Shown here: positions 8,870-17,060 of the stretch, in pieces
How the letters are laid out: each line of letters starts with the position of its first letter
Numbering within the stretch: the stretch's first letter is position 1
Program-made: the position numbers and the translations under genes
Notes under the pieces: model-generated
Seen by the model: only the letters and a program-made list of their open reading frames with translations
Told to the model about the DNA's origin: nothing
The model's database searches: none
NCBI GenBank assembly: GCA_036008685.1
Contig: DASYNF010000260.1
Span: 1-64,000, forward strand
Source: Actinomadura_C sp036008685
GTDB taxonomy: Bacteria > Actinomycetota > Actinomycetes > Streptosporangiales > Streptosporangiaceae
Direction of reading: 5' to 3'
Length of the DNA: 64,000 nt

Positions 8870-9643
8870 CTAGCGCCACAGGCCTCTCTCCAGCGGGTCG
8901 GCCTGCTGACGGTCACGCCTCAGCCGCAGTTCTTCGAAGATGTCACGACTCCAGATCCGCTCCGCCTCGGCGTCCAGGTCGATGCCGAGTTCACCGGCCA
9001 CGTCACCGGAGACGCCGATGAGGACCAGGTCCACTCCCTCGTGGTCCAGGAAGGCCGGCGGATCCACCGGGAGGAAGCGCAGGTCGCCGAACCGGGCCAG
9101 CAGGTCCTCGGGCAGTTCCGGCCCGCGGCGGCGGGAGACCTCCAGCTCCGGAGGCGGCGGCGCACACGGGTTGCGCACGGCGACGATGTAGCTCGCCTGG
9201 TCGCAGAGGCCCAGTGCCCGCTGCACCGGTCCGGGGCTCTCCGGCAGCAGGAGCTCATAGGCCAGGTGGGTGTGCTTCTGGGTGTGCTTCTCGTGACGCG
9301 CGAGGATGTAGACCCCGTCACCCGCCGGACGCGCCTTGGGAAGGTGGCGGCGCCCCCGCGTCTTGGTCTCGTAGGTCTTGGGTCCCAGCAGTTCCCGGAG
9401 CCGGTCGACCCCGTCCACGACCGCCGTGACCTCCGTGACCTTGGCCCACAACCGCTCGTGGGACTCCTCGACCTCCGGCATCCGCTTGCGGCCGACGAGC
9501 ACGACCCGGAAGTGCTCGGTCCCCCCGGGCCTCAGCGCGAAGAAGAAGCGCTGCACGTCGGCCAGGGAGCGGACCTCCGGATGGTCCACCCGGGGCCGGT
9601 AGAAGAAATAGATCCGGCCCTCTTCCAGGATCTCAACCGACAT
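8870..9643 (-). CDS. Conserved protein of unknown function
   Basis: A 257-residue soluble protein with balanced composition, no signal peptide and no membrane segment. It starts MSVEILEEGRIYFFYRPRVD and has a mixed alpha/beta-looking pattern, for example FRVVLVGRKRMPEV and the paired GVYILARHEKHTQKHTHLAYEL. A GAGGGGG site precedes the ATG. I recall similar proteins annotated as hypothetical in many actinobacteria and proteobacteria but cannot name a family. It lies just downstream of the coxG-like gene on the same strand, so the two may be co-transcribed. Confidence 0.7.
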   Translation of the reverse strand: MSVEILEEGRIYFFYRPRVDHPEVRSLADVQRFFFALRPGGTEHFRVVLVGRKRMPEVEESHERLWAKVTEVTAVVDGVDRLRELLGPKTYETKTRGRRHLPKARPAGDGVYILARHEKHTQKHTHLAYELLLPESPGPVQRALGLCDQASYIVAVRNPCAPPPPELEVSRRRGPELPEDLLARFGDLRFLPVDPPAFLDHEGVDLVLIGVSGDVAGELGIDLDAEAERIWSRDIFEELRLRRDRQQADPLERGLWR

Positions 9644-9720
9644 GCCCGGCCCCCTCGGCGGTCGACGTCGCCGACACGTCCGACCCTCCCCGGCCAGGCG
9701 GCCGTTAAGCGCGTCACCAC

Positions 9721-10548
9721 TCAGCGGTGGTGACGGCCGCGGCGCCGGCGGAACACCTGCCAGATGGTCAACGCCGCCACCATCCCGGCCATCACGGGCG
9801 CGACCCGCTTGGCCACCGAGGGTCCCGCCACCTCGAGCAGGTCGATGGCCTCCTCACCCGGCCTGCTCGCCCGCCGGGTCGCGGGACGGGCCGTGTCCGC
9901 GCCGGCCGGGGAAGCGATGCCATCGGGCCGGGCGGGGCCCGTGGCCGCGGGCGACACGGTGGGTGCGGCCGTCTCCGCGCCGGCGGATTCGGCGACGCGC
10001 GCGTCCACCACCTCGGAGGCGGAGGCCGCGGCGTCGTCCGGGCTCACGGCCTGCCGCTCCGGCGGCGGCTCGACCGGCGCCTGCATCGTGGCCGAGGGCG
10101 ATCCGGCCGCCAGTTCCTCCGACAGGGCCTTGGCGAAGCGGGCGATGAGCTTGCCGCCCACCTCGGACAGGATGTTGCGGCCGAACTGGGCCGGGCGGCC
10201 GGTCACGTTGAGCTTGGTGTGGACGCTGACCTGGGTGGACTCGGCGGTCGGCGCGGACAGGCGCGCCTGGACGGTGACCGAGGCGGTGCCGGAACCCCGG
10301 GCCTCCTTGGCCGAGCCCTCGATCGTGACGGTACGGGTGGATTCGTCCGCGGTGACGATGCGCGCGGTGCCCTTGTAGGTGATGGTCATCGCGCCGAGCT
10401 TGACCTTGAGCCGGCCGATCAGCTCGTCACCATCGATGGAGTCGAGCGTCGCACCGGGTACGCACGGCGCCACCCTCTCGACGTCCAGCAGCATCGGCCA
10501 GGCTCGGCCCACCGGCACCGGGATCGTGAAGTCGTGATCGAGCTCCAT
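9721..10548 (-). CDS. coxG: CoxG-like SRPBCC protein with C-terminal membrane anchor
   Basis: 275 residues. Residues 1-150 form an SRPBCC (START-like) domain of the CO dehydrogenase subunit G type: MELDHDFTIPVPVGRAWPML, then VAPCVPGATLD and KVKLGAMTITYKG. A linker rich in Ala, Pro and Glu (about 150-240) leads to a single hydrophobic helix near the C terminus (VMAGMVAALTIWQVF) and a basic tail. CoxG in Oligotropha recruits CO dehydrogenase to the membrane (established knowledge); the same job for the CoxSLM complex encoded 4 kb away is inference. A GGAGG site lies 7 bases before the ATG. Confidence 0.82.
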   Translation of the reverse strand: MELDHDFTIPVPVGRAWPMLLDVERVAPCVPGATLDSIDGDELIGRLKVKLGAMTITYKGTARIVTADESTRTVTIEGSAKEARGSGTASVTVQARLSAPTAESTQVSVHTKLNVTGRPAQFGRNILSEVGGKLIARFAKALSEELAAGSPSATMQAPVEPPPERQAVSPDDAAASASEVVDARVAESAGAETAAPTVSPAATGPARPDGIASPAGADTARPATRRASRPGEEAIDLLEVAGPSVAKRVAPVMAGMVAALTIWQVFRRRRGRHHR

Positions 10549-10637
10549 GACTCTGCCTCCAAAAACGGCTTGGCCATGACCTTATGGCGATGTCGGGCGA
10601 CCCGCCAAGGGTCGATCGGACTTCGCGGGCCGGGGGC

Positions 10638-12215
10638 CTACTCCCACTCGATGGTGCCCGGGGGCTTACTGGTGATGTCCAGCGTGACCCGGGTGATGTC
10701 CCGCACCTCGTTGGTGATGCGGGTGGAGATCCTCTGCAGGACCTCGTAGGGCAGCCGCGCCCAGTCGGCGGTCATCGCGTCCTCGCTGGTCACCGGGCGC
10801 AGGACCACGGGGTGACCGTAGGTGCGGCCGTCGCCCTGCACGCCCACCGACCGTACGTCCGCGAGGAGCACGACGGGGAACTGCCAGATGTCACGGTCGA
10901 GGCCGGCCTTCGTGAGCTCCTCACGGGCGATGGCGTCGGCCTCGCGCAGGATCGCCAGGCGGTCCTCGGACACCGCGCCGATGATGCGGATCGCCAGGCC
11001 CGGGCCGGGGAAGGGATGCCTCCAGACGATCTCGGCGGGCAGGCCGAGCTGCTCGCCGAGCGCCCGCACCTCGTCCTTGAAGAGGGTCCGCAGCGGCTCG
11101 ACCAGCTCGAACCGCAGGTCCTCGGGGAGCCCTCCGACGTTGTGGTGCGACTTGATGTTGGCGGCGCCGGTGCCGCCGCCCGACTCGACCACGTCGGGAT
11201 AGAGGGTGCCCTGCACCAGGAACTCCACCGGCTCGGCCGACTCGCCCACGATCTCGCGTGCCGCGGCCTCGAACACCCGGATGAACTCGCGACCAATGAT
11301 CTTGCGTTTGGCCTCGGGATCGGTGATCCCGTCCAGCGCGGCCAGGAACCGGTCGGCGGCGTCGACCACGTGCAGGTTGACGCCGGTGGCGGCGACGAAG
11401 TCCTTCTCGACCTGCTCGGCCTCGCCCTTGCGCAGCAGCCCGTGATCAACGAAGACACAGGTCAGCTGGTCACCGATCGCACGCTGCACCAGTGCGGCGG
11501 CCACCGCGGAGTCGACCCCGCCGGACAGCCCGCAGATGGCCCGCCGGTCCCCCACCTGGGCGCGTACGGCGTCGATGGACTCCTCGGCGATGTTGACCAT
11601 GGTCCAGTTGGGCCGGCAGCCCGCGGCCTCGTACAGGAAGCGCCGCAGCACCTGCATGCCGTGCTCGGTGTGCATCACCTCGGGGTGGAACTGCACGCCG
11701 TACAACCCGCGCCCCGGGTCCTCCATCGCGGCGACGGGAGTGACGTCGGTCCGGGCCGTGACCACGAACCCCTCGGGGGCCGCCGAACAGGAGTCGCGGT
11801 GGGACATCCACACCGCCTGCTCCACCGGCAGACCGGCCAGGAGCGTGCCCTCGCCGGACCGCGTGAGGGCGGTGCCGCCGTACTCGGCCACGTCCGAGTT
11901 CTCGACCAGCCCGCCGAGCGCCTGTGCCATGGCCTGGAAGCCGTAGCAGATCCCGAGCGTGGGGACGCGGGTCTCGAACAGGCCCGCCGGAGCGGCCGGG
12001 GCGCCGGGCTCGTACACGGAGGACGGCCCACCCGACAGGATGATGGCCTTGGGGCGCTTGGCGAGCATTTCCTCGACCGGCATGGTCGAAGGCACGATCT
12101 CGCTGAACACGCTGCACTCGCGCACGCGCCGGGCGATCAGTTGTGCGTACTGCGCACCGAAGTCGACGACGAGAACGGTGTCAAAGGACTGCTCGACGGA
12201 CTGCTCGACGGACAA
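10638..12215 (-). CDS. guaA: GMP synthase (glutamine-hydrolysing)
   Basis: Makes GMP from XMP, ATP and glutamine, the last step of guanine nucleotide synthesis. An N-terminal class I glutamine amidotransferase domain has the nucleophile Cys90 in TLGICYGFQ. An ATP pyrophosphatase domain with the P-loop GLSGGVDSAVAA and the GuaA dimerisation domain ending in KPPGTIEWE follow. The usual family length (about 525) fits a TTG start at 12215, preceded by GAAAGG. No ATG or GTG occurs near the conserved N terminus. Two tandem duplications sit at the start: SVEQ is repeated in the protein and a 20-bp unit is doubled in the leader. The IMP dehydrogenase genes lie 9 kb away. Confidence 0.95.
   Translation of the reverse strand: MSVEQSVEQSFDTVLVVDFGAQYAQLIARRVRECSVFSEIVPSTMPVEEMLAKRPKAIILSGGPSSVYEPGAPAAPAGLFETRVPTLGICYGFQAMAQALGGLVENSDVAEYGGTALTRSGEGTLLAGLPVEQAVWMSHRDSCSAAPEGFVVTARTDVTPVAAMEDPGRGLYGVQFHPEVMHTEHGMQVLRRFLYEAAGCRPNWTMVNIAEESIDAVRAQVGDRRAICGLSGGVDSAVAAALVQRAIGDQLTCVFVDHGLLRKGEAEQVEKDFVAATGVNLHVVDAADRFLAALDGITDPEAKRKIIGREFIRVFEAAAREIVGESAEPVEFLVQGTLYPDVVESGGGTGAANIKSHHNVGGLPEDLRFELVEPLRTLFKDEVRALGEQLGLPAEIVWRHPFPGPGLAIRIIGAVSEDRLAILREADAIAREELTKAGLDRDIWQFPVVLLADVRSVGVQGDGRTYGHPVVLRPVTSEDAMTADWARLPYEVLQRISTRITNEVRDITRVTLDITSKPPGTIEWE
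12186..12209 (-). repeat. 12-bp tandem duplication in guaA N-terminal codons
   Basis: Two perfect 12-bp copies (12186-12197, 12198-12209) plus a partial third, encoding SVEQSVEQ before the conserved GuaA fold. Confidence 0.85.
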
Positions 12216-12222
12216 GGACGAA

Positions 12223-12262
12223 GCCTTTCGAAGATACCGGGCGCCTTTCGAAGATACCGGGC
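12223..12262 (-). repeat. 20-bp perfect tandem repeat in guaA leader
   Basis: Two identical 20-bp units, 12223-12242 and 12243-12262, directly upstream of the guaA start. Each contains the palindrome TTCGAA. It may duplicate a regulatory site or be a recent slippage event. Confidence 0.85.
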
Positions 12263-12463
12263 GATCGTCCAGTCTAAATGCCCCTGCCTGCGCTTTCGCC
12301 TCGAGCCCGCATATTTCTGCCGGTCGGGCCGCGGGCCGGACGTGCCCTCGCATCGCCGGATCGCGTCGCACCGTGAAGTCGCACCGTGAATTCGTGACGA
12401 GCCCGTCGCCGTGTGTAATCATCTGGTAGCTGTGAGCCCCCACTCCCGCCCCTGGAGTCTTTG

Positions 12464-13405
12464 GTGAAATGCGCAGGGCCACTCGCCGTGGCCGGTGTTC
12501 TCTTCGCCGTGCCGGCCGCGATCCCCGACGCCCTCCCCGGCCCCTCGACCGGCGGCGGCCGCGGGGCCACCGTGCGCGTGCCGACCGCGGACCCGTGCGG
12601 GCCCGGCCATGCGCGCCGGTCCGCCGACACGTCGGAGGCGCAGGACCGTGCCGAGCTGACCCGCGCACAGGTGGCGCAGATCGAGTTCAATCTCGACATC
12701 CTCCTGGCCCGCAAGGAGGTGACGAGCTCTCGCGCCCCGTTCCACGAGATCCCGGTCTATGTCCACGTCCTTCACTCGGCCGCGAGGGGCAACCTTCCGG
12801 ACGCGAATATCAACGAGCAGATCGCCGTCCTCAACGCCACCTACGGCGGCAGGGCCGGCGGCGCCGACACCGGTTTCAGCTTCTCGCTCAAAGGGGTCAC
12901 ACGCAGCGACAACGCGTCGTGGTACGGCAAGCCGGAGGAGCACGAGACCGCCTTCAAGACCAAGCTGCACCAGGGCGGAAACGGCACGCTCAACCTCTAC
13001 ACCGCCAACCTCGGCGACCAGTTGCTCGGCTGGGCCACCTTCCCCTGGAAGTACGCCGCCAACCCGGCGATGGACGGGGTGATCGTGCACGCCGGGAGCG
13101 TCCCCGGGGGGTCGAACGGCGACTTCGGCAAGGGCTACACCGCGACGCACGAGGTGGGCCACTGGCTCGGCCTCTACCACACCTTCCAGAACGGCTGCGA
13201 GAGCCCGGGGGACACGGTCTCGGACACGCCGGACGAGCGCGAGCCGTCCAACGGCTGCGCCGACTCCACACTGGACACCTGCCCCTCCGACGGCACGGAT
13301 CCCATCCACAACTACATGGACTACTCCCGGGACGACTGCATGAACCAGTTCTCGCCGGGACAGGCCGACCGGATGCGCAAGGTGTGGGGCGCCTATCGCG
13401 CCTGA
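12464..13405 (+). CDS. Secreted M43 (pappalysin-like) zinc metalloprotease
   Basis: 313 residues. An N-terminal hydrophobic signal (about 1-25) leads to a variable region and then the M43 catalytic domain. The zinc site is H229-EVGHWLGLYH, the HExxHxxGxxH of metzincins, and a Met-turn follows in NYMDYSRDDCM. Cysteines around GCESPGD, GCADSTLDTC and DDC suggest disulphides, as in secreted members. The GTG at 12464 is chosen because GGAG lies 6 bases upstream. It should be exported and cleave extracellular protein; the substrate is unknown. A close paralogue is encoded on the opposite strand at 17061-17975. Confidence 0.9.
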   Translation: MKCAGPLAVAGVLFAVPAAIPDALPGPSTGGGRGATVRVPTADPCGPGHARRSADTSEAQDRAELTRAQVAQIEFNLDILLARKEVTSSRAPFHEIPVYVHVLHSAARGNLPDANINEQIAVLNATYGGRAGGADTGFSFSLKGVTRSDNASWYGKPEEHETAFKTKLHQGGNGTLNLYTANLGDQLLGWATFPWKYAANPAMDGVIVHAGSVPGGSNGDFGKGYTATHEVGHWLGLYHTFQNGCESPGDTVSDTPDEREPSNGCADSTLDTCPSDGTDPIHNYMDYSRDDCMNQFSPGQADRMRKVWGAYRA

Positions 13406-13603
13406 CCTGCGGGCTCCACCGCGGGCGCCGGGCGGGGATCAGACCAGGACGAGGATGGGACTAGATCGCGCGGGGACACACCATGACGCCTCTTCCGGCC
13501 CACATCCGCTGGCCGCGTCGAGCAGTGCCTCACGCGTGCGCTCGCGGCGGCCCTCGCTCCGGTCCGGCATCTCGCGCATGAGATCGAGATCACCGCAAGT
13601 GGG

Positions 13604-13620
13604 TGGTTACTTACGGGTAG
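13604..13620. promoter_or_regulatory. Possible operator upstream of the aldehyde dehydrogenase gene
   Basis: GGTTACTTACGGGTAGC is an imperfect dyad with half-sites GTTAC and GGTAGC, about 35 bases before the aldehyde dehydrogenase ATG. It looks like TetR-family sites seen before actinobacterial lipid genes, but the symmetry is weak. Confidence 0.3.
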
Positions 13621-13654
13621 CGAAGCGCGGCTCACCGGCCTTAGGCTCCCGCTC

Positions 13655-15217
13655 ATGGCAACTCCGACGGTCGACGGGCAGGCACTCGGTGCCGACCGGA
13701 TCGAGCGGCTCACGGCGCACATCGCCTCGAGCGGCAGCACCACCGAAATCTCCGCGCCGGCCACCGGCCGGCCGCTGGCGACCCTGCCCACCTCGACCGC
13801 CGCCGATGTGAGGCTCGCCTACGAGCGAGCCCGCACGGCGCAGGCCGAATGGGCCCGGCTCCCCGTACACGAGCGCGTCCGGCCCTTCCTGCGGCTCGTC
13901 GACGCCGTCGTCGATCGCCGCGCGGAGATCCTCGACATCGTGCAGCTCGAGACGGGCAAGGCGCGCAGGCACGCGTTCGAAGAGGTCCTGGACGTGTCCC
14001 TGTGCACGCTCTACTACGCCCGGCGAGGCCCGAAGCTGCTCAAACGGCGCCGCAAGCAGGGGATCATGCCGGGACTCACGCGCGCCTACGAGCTCCGTCA
14101 GCCCAAGGGCGTCGTCGGCCTCATCTCACCGTGGAACTATCCGCTGAGCCTCGGTGTCACCGACATCGTGCCGGCCCTGATCGCGGGCAACGCGGTCGTC
14201 CACAAGCCGGACACCCAGACCTGCCTGTCGACGCTGTGGGCCGTCGAACTGCTGCGGGAGCTCGGCCTGCCGAAGGACCTCTGGCAGGTGGTGGTGGGCG
14301 ACCCGGCCGAGATCGGTGACCCGCTGATCGAGGACGCCGACTACATCGCCTTCACCGGCTCCACCCGGGGCGGCCGGGCGATCGCCGAGAAGGCCGCGCG
14401 CCGCCTCGTCGGCTGCTCGCTCGAGCTGGGCGGCAAGAACCCGATGCTGGTCCTGGAGGACGCCGACCTGGACAAGGCGGCCGACGGCGCGATCCGGGCC
14501 TGCTTCACCAACGCCGGCCAGCTGTGCGTCTCGATCGAGCGGCTCTACGTCGACGCGAAGATCCACGACGCCTTCGTCGAGAAGCTCGTGGCGAGGGCCG
14601 GCGCCATGAAGCTGGGCAACGACCTCACGTTCGAGCCGGAGATGGGCTCGCTGACGCACGAGCGCCAGCTGGAGGCGGTCACCCGGCATGTCGAGCAGGC
14701 CAGGGAGCTTGGCGCCACGGTCCACGCCGGCGGCAGGCCACGCCCCGACCTGGGGCCGCTGTTCTACGAGCCGACCGTCCTCACGGGCGTCACGGCGGAC
14801 ATGGATCTGTGCTCTCAGGAGACGTTCGGCCCGGTGGTGAGCGTCTATCCCGTCGCCGGGGAGGAGGAGGCCGTCGCCCGCGCCAACGACACGATGTACG
14901 GCCTCAACGCCTCCGTCTGGACGCGGGACGTCGCCCGCGGCCGGCGGGTGGCCGCGCGGATCCAGGCCGGCACGGTCAACATCAACGAGGGCTACGGCGC
15001 CGCGTACGGCTCGCACGACGCGGCGATGGGCGGCATGAAGCAGTCGGGCATCGGCCGGCGCCACGGCGCGGAGGGGCTGCTGAAATACACCGAGCCGCAG
15101 ACGATAGCGAGCCAGCACTTCATGGGTCTCGACCCCCCGAGCGGCATGCCGTTCCACAAGTACGCGGGCATGATGGCCGGTTCGATCAAGCTGATGAAGC
15201 GGCTGCGCCTGCGATGA
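13655..15217 (+). CDS. NAD(P)-dependent aldehyde dehydrogenase (succinic-semialdehyde type)
   Basis: A 520-residue aldehyde dehydrogenase. The proton-abstracting Glu257 lies in LELGGKNP and the nucleophile Cys291 in NAGQLCVSIERLYV. The Rossmann-fold region has ISPWNYPLSL and FTGSTRGG. It oxidises an aldehyde to the acid. The closest pattern I recognise is the actinobacterial succinic-semialdehyde dehydrogenase group (GabD2-like), but the substrate is not certain. The stop overlaps the start of the GMC oxidoreductase (ATGA), so the two are translationally coupled and may act in sequence, alcohol to aldehyde to acid (inference). Confidence 0.9.
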   Translation: MATPTVDGQALGADRIERLTAHIASSGSTTEISAPATGRPLATLPTSTAADVRLAYERARTAQAEWARLPVHERVRPFLRLVDAVVDRRAEILDIVQLETGKARRHAFEEVLDVSLCTLYYARRGPKLLKRRRKQGIMPGLTRAYELRQPKGVVGLISPWNYPLSLGVTDIVPALIAGNAVVHKPDTQTCLSTLWAVELLRELGLPKDLWQVVVGDPAEIGDPLIEDADYIAFTGSTRGGRAIAEKAARRLVGCSLELGGKNPMLVLEDADLDKAADGAIRACFTNAGQLCVSIERLYVDAKIHDAFVEKLVARAGAMKLGNDLTFEPEMGSLTHERQLEAVTRHVEQARELGATVHAGGRPRPDLGPLFYEPTVLTGVTADMDLCSQETFGPVVSVYPVAGEEEAVARANDTMYGLNASVWTRDVARGRRVAARIQAGTVNINEGYGAAYGSHDAAMGGMKQSGIGRRHGAEGLLKYTEPQTIASQHFMGLDPPSGMPFHKYAGMMAGSIKLMKRLRLR

Positions 15218-16992
15218 GCGAGACGACACAGACGGGAGGCACGCGGGGCATGGACTACGACGTCCTGGTCATCGGGTCCGGCTTCGGCGGCAGCGTCTCG
15301 GCCCTCCGCCTGACCGAGAAGGGCTACCGGGTCGGGGTCCTCGAGGCGGGGCGCCGGTTCGACGCTCCCGAGGGCGGACCGGCCGAACGCCACCGGGCGC
15401 TCCCCAAGACCTCCTGGCGGGCCTTCCGCTATCTGTGGGCACCCGGCCTCGGCATGACCGGCATCCAGCGGCTCCACCTGCTGCGCGGCGACAAGGGCAG
15501 CCGGGTCATGATCCTCGCCGGCGCGGGCGTCGGCGGCGGGTCCCTGGTCTATGCCAACACCCTGTACGAACCGCTGCAGCCGTTCTTCGACGACCCGCAG
15601 TGGAAGCACATCACCGACTGGAGGGCCGAGCTCTCCCCCTACTACGACCAGGCCAGGCGGATGCTCGGCGTCGTGGAGAACCCCACGATGACGGCCGCGG
15701 ACCACGCCCTCCGGCGGGTGGCCGAGCGGATGGGGCGGGTGGAGACCTTCCACCGCACGCCGGTGGGCGTCCACTTCGGCGAGCGGCCGGGCGAGGAGAC
15801 CGAGGACCCGTTCTTCGGCGGGGCCGGGCCACGCCGGCGCGGCTGCCTCGAGTGCGGTGAGTGCATGACCGGCTGCCGGCACGGCGCCAAGAACATGCTG
15901 ACCGAGAACTACCTCTACCTGGCCGAGCGGGCCGGGGCCGAGGTGCTGCCGCTGACCACCGTGACCTCCGTGCGGCCGCTTGAGTCCGGCGGCTACGAGG
16001 TGCGGACCGCCCGTACCGGATCACCGTGGCGGGGCCGCAGGACCTTCACCGCCGGCCAGGTGGTGTTCGCCGCGGGGACCTACGGGACCCAGAAGCTCCT
16101 GCACCGGATGAAGGCCACGGGAGCCCTGGCCGGGCTGTCCGACCGGCTCGGCGTGCTGACCCGTACCAACTCCGAGGCCCTGCTCGGAGCGGAGCGCTGG
16201 GGCCGCAAGGGCGACGACCACTCCCGCGGGGTCGCCATCACCTCGTCGTTCCACCCGACCGAGGACACGCACGTCGAACCGGTCCGCTATGGCCGGGGCT
16301 CCAACGCGATGGGGATGATCCGCTCATTGCTCATCGACGGGCCCGCGCCCGGGGACGCCAGGGCCAGGCCGCGCTGGGTCACGTTCCTCGGCCACACGGC
16401 ACGGCGCCCCTGGGAACTCCTCCGGCTCGCCAACGTCCGCGGCTGGTCGGAGCGTACGGTCATCGCGCTCGTCATGCAGGTGCGGGACAACTCGATCACG
16501 GTGAGCCCCCGGAAGGGCCCGCTGGGCTGGGGCATGCGGGCCGGACGGGGACACGGTGAGCCCAACCCGGTATGGATCCCGGAGGCGCATGAGGCCACCA
16601 GGCTGCTCGCGGAGGAGACCGGGGGCATCGCCGGGGGGTCGTGGCTGGATCTGTTCGACATCCCGATGACGGCGCACTTCATCGGCGGCTGTGCCATCGG
16701 GGCGTCCTCCGAGGATGGCGTCATCGACCCCTATCACCGGGTCTTCGGGCACGAGGGCCTGCACATCGTGGACGGCTCCGCGGTGTCGGCCAACCTCGGC
16801 GTGAACCCGTCGCTCACCATCACGGCGCAGGCGGAGCGGGCGATGTCCCTGTGGCCCAACCGCGGTGAGGCCGATCAGCGTCCCGCGCTGGGGACGGCCT
16901 ACCGGCGGCTGGCCGCGGTCCCGCCGGTGGCTCCGGCCGTGCCCCCGGCCGCTCCGGCGGCGCTCCGTCTCCCCATCGTCGGGATCACCTGA
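15214..16992 (+). CDS. FAD-dependent GMC oxidoreductase, ChoD-like, with CxxCxxCxxxC motif
   Basis: 592 residues. The FAD-binding GSGFGG motif is at residues 21-26, and the second FAD contact is in AGAGVGGGSLVYAN. The GMC C-terminal domain has HFIGGCAIG and VDGSAVSANLGVNPSLTI. Residues 211-221 (CLECGECMTGC) space four cysteines as C-x2-C-x2-C-x3-C, like a ferredoxin cluster ligand set. The same feature occurs in mycobacterial Rv3409c (ChoD), which also lies beside guaB3/guaB; its annotation as cholesterol oxidase is not well proven (recalled knowledge). The ATG at 15214 overlaps the aldehyde dehydrogenase stop. A Pro/Ala-rich tail follows residue 560. Confidence 0.88.
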   Translation: MSETTQTGGTRGMDYDVLVIGSGFGGSVSALRLTEKGYRVGVLEAGRRFDAPEGGPAERHRALPKTSWRAFRYLWAPGLGMTGIQRLHLLRGDKGSRVMILAGAGVGGGSLVYANTLYEPLQPFFDDPQWKHITDWRAELSPYYDQARRMLGVVENPTMTAADHALRRVAERMGRVETFHRTPVGVHFGERPGEETEDPFFGGAGPRRRGCLECGECMTGCRHGAKNMLTENYLYLAERAGAEVLPLTTVTSVRPLESGGYEVRTARTGSPWRGRRTFTAGQVVFAAGTYGTQKLLHRMKATGALAGLSDRLGVLTRTNSEALLGAERWGRKGDDHSRGVAITSSFHPTEDTHVEPVRYGRGSNAMGMIRSLLIDGPAPGDARARPRWVTFLGHTARRPWELLRLANVRGWSERTVIALVMQVRDNSITVSPRKGPLGWGMRAGRGHGEPNPVWIPEAHEATRLLAEETGGIAGGSWLDLFDIPMTAHFIGGCAIGASSEDGVIDPYHRVFGHEGLHIVDGSAVSANLGVNPSLTITAQAERAMSLWPNRGEADQRPALGTAYRRLAAVPPVAPAVPPAAPAALRLPIVGIT

Positions 16993-17008
16993 CGGTCCCG
17001 TTCCACGC

Positions 17009-17042
17009 GAAGGGCCTCTGACCGGTCGGTCAGAGGCCCTTC
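17009..17042. terminator. Bidirectional terminator between convergent genes
   Basis: A perfect 15-bp stem (17009-17023 with 17028-17042) and a GGTC loop, between the GMC oxidoreductase and the converging M43 protease gene. It should stop transcription from both sides. Confidence 0.85.
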
Positions 17043-17060
17043 ACCTACGGTCCGGTCGTG

